Shown one piece after another: positions 7,384-12,148 of a stretch of 12,148 nt of DNA (the stretch's first letter is position 1; every line of letters starts with the position of its first letter). The DNA is taken from contig CAJTYF010000045.1 in the NCBI GenBank assembly GCA_910583945.1, positions 1 through 12,148 on the forward strand. Reading direction: 5' to 3'. Source of the DNA: an uncultured Bacilli bacterium (GTDB lineage: Bacteria; Bacillota_I; Bacilli_A; RF39; UBA660). The notes beneath the pieces are model-generated. The model was not told where the DNA came from and did not search any database. It was given only the letters and a program-made list of their open reading frames with translations. The position numbers were made by a program, and so were the translations under genes.

Positions 7384-8239
7384 TATTTCTCCCCCTTTAT
7401 CATAATTAGCATAATACTCTCTAATGAGGCATTATCAATAGTTGTTATTTTATATTTTATCTTAAATGTTTTTTTATTTTCGATTAAACATTCATATTCA
7501 TGATTCGTTTTTAAGTATTTCATATAATCATTCTTATCAATCATCTTAAACTCTTTTTCTGTGCATTTTACTACAGCATAATCATTTAAAAGTTCATCAC
7601 AAGTTTTTGATAAAACAATTTCACCATTATTTATAAATGTTATATAATCAGCAATATGTTCTAAATCAGTAGTAATATGACTAGAAAAGAAAATTGAGCA
7701 TTCACCATTTTCTATAAAATCTTGAAATATCTTAATCACATCATTTCTGGCAATTGGATCTAATCCACTTGTTGGTTCATCTAGTATCAAAAATTTTGGA
7801 TGATGAGATAAAGAAACAATAATTTCTAACTTTTTTCGCATTCCTTTTGATAATATTTTTATTTGTTTATCTTTTGGTAAAGAAAATTCTTGTAAATACT
7901 TAAAATAAAGATTAGAGTCCCAATTCTTATAAATTCCCTTCATAACCGTATTAAGATCATTTGGCGTAAGTATCTCTGGAAAAAACATATCATCTAATAC
8001 AACTCCAATATTCTCCTGCACTTTTGACATTTCTTTTTTAACATCTAACCCAAATATTTTAATATCGCCACTAAACTCTTTAATAATATCTAATATTGCT
8101 TTTATAGTTGTCGTCTTACCAGCTCCATTTTCTCCAATAAATCCCATAATCATCCCTTTAGGTAACTCAAAACTAACATCCTTTAATTCAAATTCTGGAT
8201 ATTTTTTGATAAGTTTTTAACTTCTAATATATTTTCCAT
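7383..8239 (-). pseudogene. YtrB-like ABC ATPase with a one-base frameshift near the N-terminus
   Basis: Intact from codon 14 on, but the start is in another frame. From ATG 8239 (ribosome binding site GAGGAGG; one-base TAATG overlap with the GntR stop) the frame reads MENILEVKNLSK and then goes wrong, stopping at 8183 after 18 codons. Downstream, the other frame continues as KKYPEFELKDVSFELPKG, joining at the A6 run at plus-strand 8202-8207. One extra A (A7) restores a 285-aa protein with Walker A GENGAGKT (36-43), signature LSKGMRKK, Walker B FLILDEPTSGLD and switch His in FFSSHI. The first ATG in the downstream frame (8153) sits just before Walker A and would lose the first 29 residues, including the A-loop region. 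It is either a genuine pseudogene, a phase-variable gene or a homopolymer sequencing error. Confidence 0.85.
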
Positions 8240-8616
8240 TAATTATCCTCCTCATATAAAATATTTAATATTTCTACTATCTTCTTTTTGTCAATATTGT
8301 TTACTTTTGCAATATTTACAGCCTCATCTAATAAAGATTCAATTTTATGTAACAGTTCTTCTTGTACTACTTCTTTATTAATTTCAGCAGCATAGAATCC
8401 CTTAGATGGAACATTGATAACAAATCCTTCTTTCACTAACTCTTCATAAGCATTTTTAGTTGTTATCACACTACATCTTAAATCTTTTGCAAGTGTTCTA
8501 ATGGATGGTAACAATTCCCCTGATTTTATTTCACTCGAAATAATTTTCGCTTTAATCTGTTCTTTAATCTGTTCATATATTGGTACACCACTTGAATTAC
8601 TTATTATGATTTCCAT
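8239..8616 (-). CDS. YtrA-subfamily GntR transcriptional repressor
   Basis: 125-aa regulator: an N-terminal winged helix (about 11-77; VPIYEQIKEQIKAKI, then LPSIRTLAKDL and the recognition helix CSVITTKNAYEEL, wing EGFVINVPSKGFY) followed by a short helical tail (about 85-122), which is the compact YtrA layout rather than the larger FadR or HutC types. The ATG at 8616 is chosen because AGAGGTGG lies directly upstream; earlier in-frame codons would run through the promoter. It heads the operon with the ATPase (TAATG overlap), permease and 86-aa gene. It probably represses its own operon through the palindrome over its promoter. The ligand is unknown. Confidence 0.92.
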   Translation of the reverse strand: MEIIISNSSGVPIYEQIKEQIKAKIISSEIKSGELLPSIRTLAKDLRCSVITTKNAYEELVKEGFVINVPSKGFYAAEINKEVVQEELLHKIESLLDEAVNIAKVNNIDKKKIVEILNILYEEDN

Positions 8617-8644
8617 AGTCCACCTCTTTTGCATATATATATAT

Positions 8645-8673
8645 ATTATATACAGTATATACGAAATTATCAA
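8645..8673 (-). promoter_or_regulatory. Promoter and operator of the GntR-ABC operon
   Basis: -35 TTGATA (8668-8673, 5/6) and -10 TATAAT (8645-8650, perfect) are 17 bp apart. A 15-bp perfect palindrome TATATAC-A-GTATATA (8647-8661) covers the downstream half of the spacer and part of the -10, the place expected for a YtrA-type repressor. A (TA)n run follows between the -10 and the ribosome binding site. The promoter is strong by sequence, so repression would matter. Confidence 0.7.
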
Positions 8674-8676
8674 TAT

Positions 8677-8702
8677 AAAAAAAAACAGATTTTTAAAATC
8701 TG
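8677..8702 (-). terminator. Strong Rho-independent terminator of the BcrA-type operon
   Basis: CAGATTTTAAAAATCTG is a perfect inverted repeat (8-bp arms about one base; in practice a 6-bp stem with a 5-nt loop), followed on the minus strand by nine T. It lies 8 bp after the kinase stop and only 3 bp from the -35 of the next promoter. Confidence 0.85.
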
Positions 8703-8710
8703 CTCACCCA

Positions 8711-9592
8711 TTAAAATTTAACTGTAATTATTAAATAATTATCTTTATACTGTGCTTTTATTTCTCCACCACTTAAATCTATTAATTGTTTAGCAATAGA
8801 TAACCCTATTCCATTAGATTTTTTTGTATTTCTCACTGTGTAATATCTACAAAAAATTTTTTCCACACTTACTTGATTTAATTCATCTGTTTTATTTGAA
8901 AATTCTATTATACCATTATCATACATTTTGATATTAAAATCATCATAACTATATTTGATTGCATTAGATATAATATTTTCAAATATTCTTGTAAGTATAT
9001 TTTCATTTAATACTCTAACTACTTTATATGCACAAATATCTATATTTGGTGTAATGTTCTTTTCTTTAAATAGACTGTAAAAACTAACAACAGTATCTTC
9101 TAAAACATCATTTATGCAAACACTCTCTTTTTTTAATTCATTTTGTATATCAAGTGATTTTGAAAAATCAAAAAGTTGTTCTGTAAGAATTGTTAAATCC
9201 TTTACTTTACTATCAATAACTTTTAAATGCTTTTTTTGTTTGTCAGTAAGATTTTTGTTATCCATTAAATCCAGATAACCTCTTATAGCTGTAAGAGGCG
9301 TTCTTAAATCATGAGAAATATTTGTTATCAACGCTTTTAATTCAGCATTTCCGTTTTTATATTCTAATTCTAATTTTCTTAAGTTTTTTAGACTTTTATT
9401 TAAAATTTTTGCAAGTTCACATAATGACTTATCATTCATATTTATAGTGATTAAGTTATTCGTATCTGTATTTATTAAATGAGTTAAAGATTTACTAATA
9501 TTTCTAATTTCTTTTTTCATTACAACTAATTTTAAAATTACAAATATTAAAATACATGATACTATTAAAAATAGATAAAACCAGATACTCAT
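8711..9592 (-). CDS. Sensor histidine kinase linked to a BcrA-type ABC transporter
   Basis: 293 aa from the ATG at 9592 (AAGGTGAT upstream; the in-frame GTG at 9601 is part of that site). One N-terminal membrane helix (about 4-25) and no extracytoplasmic domain. A short linker leads to the H-box NISHDLRTPLTAIRGYLDLMD with H94; N-box IFENIISNAIKYS (N206/N210); F-box EKIFCRYYT; G2 box SNGIGLSIAKQL. The G1 box is altered: instead of DNGxG it has EFSNKTDEL, as seen in other kinases paired with lantibiotic-protection transporters, so this is not taken as a defect. The gene follows the permease by 13 nt and is last in the operon. Its partner regulator at the other end of the operon is interrupted. 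Confidence 0.9.
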   Translation of the reverse strand: MSIWFYLFLIVSCILIFVILKLVVMKKEIRNISKSLTHLINTDTNNLITINMNDKSLCELAKILNKSLKNLRKLELEYKNGNAELKALITNISHDLRTPLTAIRGYLDLMDNKNLTDKQKKHLKVIDSKVKDLTILTEQLFDFSKSLDIQNELKKESVCINDVLEDTVVSFYSLFKEKNITPNIDICAYKVVRVLNENILTRIFENIISNAIKYSYDDFNIKMYDNGIIEFSNKTDELNQVSVEKIFCRYYTVRNTKKSNGIGLSIAKQLIDLSGGEIKAQYKDNYLIITVKF

Positions 9593-9605
9593 AATAATCA
9601 CCTTT

Positions 9606-10430
9606 CTACTTTAACTCTTTTTTCTTAAATAACACTAATCCTGCTCCAGTAAATACTACAATAATGCCTAACGAATATATTGGGAATAATTTTAAATTTG
9701 AAGCCATTCCCCCAACTATTTGTCCCATTTGACCTGCTGGATTAATATCGACACTTAATTGAATTACATCTCTTTTTAAACCTGTTAAATAATAGGGATT
9801 TTTTACTTCTTTTGTTATTGTTTGACCATTTTCCATAATATATTCTGGAACATATTCAGGCATACTCAAAAAATTTAAAAATGTTAAAGAATAAATAATC
9901 ATTCCAAATGCTAGCATAATATTAACAATTGAAGATATAGTTTTATTTGAAATTAACATTGATATAAATGTAAATATACTTGCATAGGCAATTATTGCTG
10001 CAAAAATACATCCTAACAATTTTATTAAAGTTGAAAATCTGATTGTAGTATTACCGAATAATGGTATTCCTATTGTTGATACAGTTCCTAAAAATAAAAT
10101 ATAAGAAAATAAACTAGTAATCGTTACTATTATTAAATTAGATAAGTAGATATTTGTTCTTTTATGTCCTATACTAATTTTATTTCTCATTGCTCCATCA
10201 GAATATTCTACTCCCAAAAATAGACTTGTAAATATTGCAATTACAACTCCAACCATTGTAGAGTAATTAAGCATAAGTTTTTCTACTTCTATTGTTCTAC
10301 CATACTTATTCATATCACTATATCCATTATAAATCATAAACAAAGCAACACCAATGCTTAATATAGTTAGTAACCAAAATAATTTATTCTTTCTTAATCT
10401 CGTAAAACCTGCATTTAATAATTTAATCAT
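9606..10430 (-). CDS. ABC-2 type permease partner of the BcrA-type ATPase
   Basis: 274-aa membrane protein. About six spans (19-36, 60-78, 100-122, 138-160, 170-190, 252-270) with a long outward region of about 60 residues between spans 5 and 6. After span 2 comes FLGVEYSDGAMRNKISIGHKR, the conserved cytoplasmic EY.DG..RNKI...GHKR motif of lantibiotic and bacitracin export permeases. The ATG at 10430 has GGAGGTGG 5 nt upstream; the in-frame TTG 15 nt earlier precedes that site. It overlaps the ATPase end by 8 nt. The pair is expected to expel or exclude a peptide antibiotic; the actual substrate is unknown. Confidence 0.88.
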   Translation of the reverse strand: MIKLLNAGFTRLRKNKLFWLLTILSIGVALFMIYNGYSDMNKYGRTIEVEKLMLNYSTMVGVVIAIFTSLFLGVEYSDGAMRNKISIGHKRTNIYLSNLIIVTITSLFSYILFLGTVSTIGIPLFGNTTIRFSTLIKLLGCIFAAIIAYASIFTFISMLISNKTISSIVNIMLAFGMIIYSLTFLNFLSMPEYVPEYIMENGQTITKEVKNPYYLTGLKRDVIQLSVDINPAGQMGQIVGGMASNLKLFPIYSLGIIVVFTGAGLVLFKKKELK

Positions 10431-11337
10431 TGCTACCACCTCCAATTAAATTCATATAATAGTTTTCTAATGATTCTTTTTGTTCATGTACTTCATCTGC
10501 TATTAAATTTTTCTTGGATAATTCATTGATAAACTTTGATAAATTATATTTTCCATAAACATAGATTGTACTATCATCTATAACTTCATAGGAAATTTTG
10601 TGTTCTTCAAAATACTTAACAAAAGCTATTTCGTTGGTTACTTTTAATATAAGTTTGCGTTCCATCTTTTTCATAAGTTCTTCACTGCTTATTTCTTTGA
10701 TAATAGAACCATTATCTAAAAAACCATAATGTGTTGCTATTTTAGATAATTCATCCAAATAATGACTAGATATTAAAATAGTGATTCTCTTTTCTTTATT
10801 TAGTTTTAAAATCAATTCTCTTATCTCAATAATCCCTTGTGGATCAAGTCCATTGATAGGTTCATCTAATATCAAAAAATCTGGATTATTTGCAAGTGCT
10901 ATAGCAATTCCAAGTCTCTGTTTCATTCCTAATGAAAAATTCTTTGCTTTTTTCTTTCCAGTATTAGAAAGTCCAACTAATTTTAACAAGTCATCTATTC
11001 CATCTAAACTTGGCACCCCCACTAATTTATATTGTTCTATTAAATTATCTTTAGCTGTCATCTCTCCATAAATTGATGGAGTTTCAATAATTGCTCCCAT
11101 TCGTTTTCTAACATCTGTAATATTATTACTATTGTTATCTACCCCATAAATAGTAAACCTTCCATTTGTTGGCTCTTGTAATCCACAAATGATTCTTATA
11201 AGGGTTGTTTTCCCAGCACCATTCTTTCCAATCAATCCATATATTGCACCTTTTTCAATATGAATATTAGCATGATTTAAGGCTTTAAAATCCTTATACT
11301 TTTTTTCAAGATTATCTGTTTCTAAAATTATTTCCAT
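10423..11337 (-). CDS. BcrA-type ABC ATPase (peptide antibiotic protection)
   Basis: 304-aa ATPase. Walker A GKNGAGKT (37-44), E85 in IIETPSIY at the Q-loop position (usual in this subfamily), signature FSLGMKQRLGIA (134-145), Walker B FLILDEPINGLDP (154-166) and switch H192 are complete. The combination SLGMKQRLGIA plus DEPINGLDP is characteristic of BcrA / lantibiotic-protection ATPases. A C-terminal domain of about 85 residues follows (LKVTNEIAFVKYF...). The ATG at 11337 has GGAAAGGAG 7 nt upstream; the in-frame TTG at 11355 is inside the leader. It is first after a set of four direct repeats, the likely binding site for the upstream regulator. Confidence 0.92.
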   Translation of the reverse strand: MEIILETDNLEKKYKDFKALNHANIHIEKGAIYGLIGKNGAGKTTLIRIICGLQEPTNGRFTIYGVDNNSNNITDVRKRMGAIIETPSIYGEMTAKDNLIEQYKLVGVPSLDGIDDLLKLVGLSNTGKKKAKNFSLGMKQRLGIAIALANNPDFLILDEPINGLDPQGIIEIRELILKLNKEKRITILISSHYLDELSKIATHYGFLDNGSIIKEISSEELMKKMERKLILKVTNEIAFVKYFEEHKISYEVIDDSTIYVYGKYNLSKFINELSKKNLIADEVHEQKESLENYYMNLIGGGSND

Positions 11338-11360
11338 AATCTTTCTCCTTTCCAATATTC

Positions 11361-11417
11361 ATTCTAATAAAAAAGTGTTAAGAAAATGGTTAAGAAATTG
11401 TTAAGATTTTGTTAAGA
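11361..11417 (-). promoter_or_regulatory. Four direct repeats TCTTAAC and promoter ahead of the BcrA-type genes
   Basis: On the minus strand TCTTAAC occurs four times at 11411-11417, 11400-11406, 11389-11395 and 11377-11383, with 11, 11 and 12 bp between starts, i.e. one helical turn each. The last repeat ends 10 bp before TAGAAT (11361-11366, 5/6 match to a -10), and no -35 stands at the right distance. This is the layout of PhoB/PhoP-class activator sites in which tandem winged-helix dimers replace the -35. The array starts one base after the regulator stop codon, so that regulator is the natural candidate to bind it. Confidence 0.75.
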
Positions 11418-11418
11418 T

Positions 11419-11784
11419 TTAATCTTTTAACTTAAATCCTATACCCCAAATAGACTCTATATATTCACTATCTGTATAATCCTTAATCTTTTTCCTTATA
11501 TTGCTTATATGTACCCTTAATGAATTTTCATCACAATCTTCATTATCTATACTTATTAAATCTAACAATTTATTTTTTGGAATCACTTGCGACTTATTTA
11601 GAAATAATTGTTTTAATATTGCATATTCTGTTTTCGTTAAATTTATTTGGTTATTAGAAATTAATAAGGTGTGATTATCGTTTAATAATTCTAAATCCTT
11701 ATATTTTAAAGTTGATGCAGAATGTTTTTTTGGTCTTAATTGTACCTCTATTCTTGCTAATAGTTCTTTAGAATCAAATAACAT
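11419..11784 (-). pseudogene. OmpR-family response regulator, DNA-binding part (split gene)
   Basis: C-terminal part of the regulator, in a different frame from its receiver: FDSKELLARIEVQLR (end of the receiver and linker), then a complete winged-helix domain (LNDNHTLLISNNQINLTKTEYAILKQLF, recognition helix DENSLRVHISNIRKKI, wing ESIWGIGFKL). The ATG at 11784 is a chance Met, but it has TGGAG 9 nt upstream, and the receiver frame stops 8 nt past it. Re-initiation could therefore produce a free, unregulated DNA-binding domain of about 121 aa. Whether this occurs is unknown. Together with the fragment starting at 12067 the intact gene would encode 218 aa. Confidence 0.8.
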
Positions 11785-12067
11785 AATCACTTGCTCCAGA
11801 TAACAAACAATTTACTTTATCATCGCTTGATATTTTTGCCGAAAGCACGATAATGGGTGTTTCTTTTACCTTTTCAATTATTTCTTCTCCCTTTGCCCCT
11901 GGCAACATTAAATCAAGCAAAATTAAATCATAGTTTTCTTTTTCTAACATCATTAGTGCTTCAGTACCTGAATAAGCATTGGATATTATATAATTTTCTT
12001 TTTTTAATAATTCTTCAATCATATTATGAATACTAATATCATCCTCAACAATTAATATTTTTTTCAA
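11774..12067 (-). pseudogene. OmpR-family response regulator, receiver part (split gene)
   Basis: First 97 residues of a response regulator: D9/D10, phospho-acceptor D52 in LILLDLMLPG, S76 in the switch position, ending ...GASDYVI and then a stop. The expected continuation is K-P-F-D-S-K-E-L. FDSKELL is present directly downstream in another frame, while the codons for Lys-Pro are missing; restoring 8 nt gives 218 residues, the normal family length. The start is TTG at 12067, with GAGGTGAT 5 nt upstream. The lost Lys and cis-Pro are required for phosphorylation signalling in this family, so even a translational bypass would give a defective receiver. Confidence 0.88.
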
Positions 12068-12093
12068 GTTATATCACCTCAATTAGCACTTTA

Positions 12094-12122
12094 ATTATAT
12101 CACGTATAATACCGATTAGTAA
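12094..12122 (-). promoter_or_regulatory. Promoter of the regulator / BcrA-type operon
   Basis: Perfect -10 TATAAT (12094-12099) preceded by TGA (TGn extended -10), with TTACTA (12117-12122, 3/6) at 17 bp as a weak -35. The start site near 12087 would leave a leader of about 20 nt including GAGGTGAT. The remaining bases to the window end contain no gene that I can see. Confidence 0.6.
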
Positions 12123-12148
12123 ATGAAAGAGGTATTCAATTACTTGAT

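Noticed and set aside
8631..8646. (AT)n run as a mobile-element or recombination scar
   Set aside because: It is a short dinucleotide run in a promoter leader of an AT-rich genome, with no flanking duplications or element remains.
8711..9592. Inactive kinase because of its unusual G1 box
   Set aside because: The EFSNK-type replacement of DNGxG occurs in the kinase group paired with such transporters, and the H, N, F and G2 boxes are intact.
913..11071. Plus-strand open frames of 74-99 codons at 913-1137, 2014-2280, 3245-3544, 4703-4948, 8501-8734 and 10781-11071
   Set aside because: Each lies opposite or mostly opposite a minus-strand gene with clear family motifs and shows no domain or convincing gene context of its own.
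11377..11417. CRISPR-like or satellite repeat
   Set aside because: Seven-base units at one-helical-turn spacing in a promoter spacer, with no unique spacers of CRISPR size; an operator explains them better.
2536..11776. An alternative genetic code (UGA = Trp) as reason for the early stops
   Set aside because: UGG is used for Trp throughout, reading through UGA in the broken regulator meets UAA two codons later, and the homologous sequence continues in a different frame, not behind a stop in the same frame.
2536..12067. Programmed ribosomal frameshifting as explanation of the three split genes
   Set aside because: No classical slippery heptamer with downstream structure at the regulator or permease breaks, and the regulator break lacks conserved codons, which frameshifting cannot restore. 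The A6 run could slip weakly, but A6 alone is poor evidence.
8711..12067. Bacteriocin or lantibiotic biosynthesis cluster
   Set aside because: The BcrA-type transporter and two-component genes fit immunity or resistance, but no precursor peptide, dehydratase, cyclase or peptidase gene is seen.

Overview
The window is a strongly AT-rich stretch of a low-GC Gram-positive genome. Strong GGAGG-type ribosome binding sites, GTG/TTG starts, A/T-ending codons, UGG for Trp and UGA as a stop all point to Bacillota (a Clostridia- or Erysipelotrichia-like gut lineage is an inference; nothing fixes the species). Every gene is on the minus strand, so the window reads from high to low coordinates. It is a cluster of three separate envelope-stress / antimicrobial-peptide sensing and export modules. 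No bacteriocin precursor or modification gene is present.

Module 1 (12122-8677): an OmpR-type response regulator, broken by an internal deletion; four 11/12-bp-spaced TCTTAAC repeats that look like its binding site; a BcrA-type ABC ATPase; an ABC-2 permease; a histidine kinase; and a strong terminator. Module 2 (8673-6414): a YtrA-type GntR repressor with a palindrome over its own promoter, a YtrB-like ABC ATPase with a one-base frameshift, a small ABC-2 permease, an 86-aa membrane protein of unknown function, and a weak terminator. Module 3 (6410-20): a BceR/BceS-like two-component system, a BceA-like ATPase with its own promoter and a BceR-box palindrome, a BceB-like permease split by a frameshift, a 43-aa single-span membrane protein, a VanZ-RDD fusion protein, a lipoprotein, and a terminator.

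The main surprise is that each module carries exactly one interrupted gene, a different component each time: regulator, ATPase and permease. The lesions also differ. The first is a deduced 8-nt deletion that removes the receiver Lys-Pro. The second is A6 where A7 is expected. The third is a probable deletion between two copies of TATGATT. The remaining genes look intact, so if the lesions are real all three systems are impaired or altered in this strain, or were caught in recent decay; sequencing error is the main alternative, mostly for the A6 case.

The working logic would be: the kinases sense peptide antibiotics together with their transporters, the regulators bind the boxes described here, and the ABC pairs remove or detoxify the peptide. 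The VanZ-RDD protein, the lipoprotein and the two small membrane proteins are accessory envelope factors.
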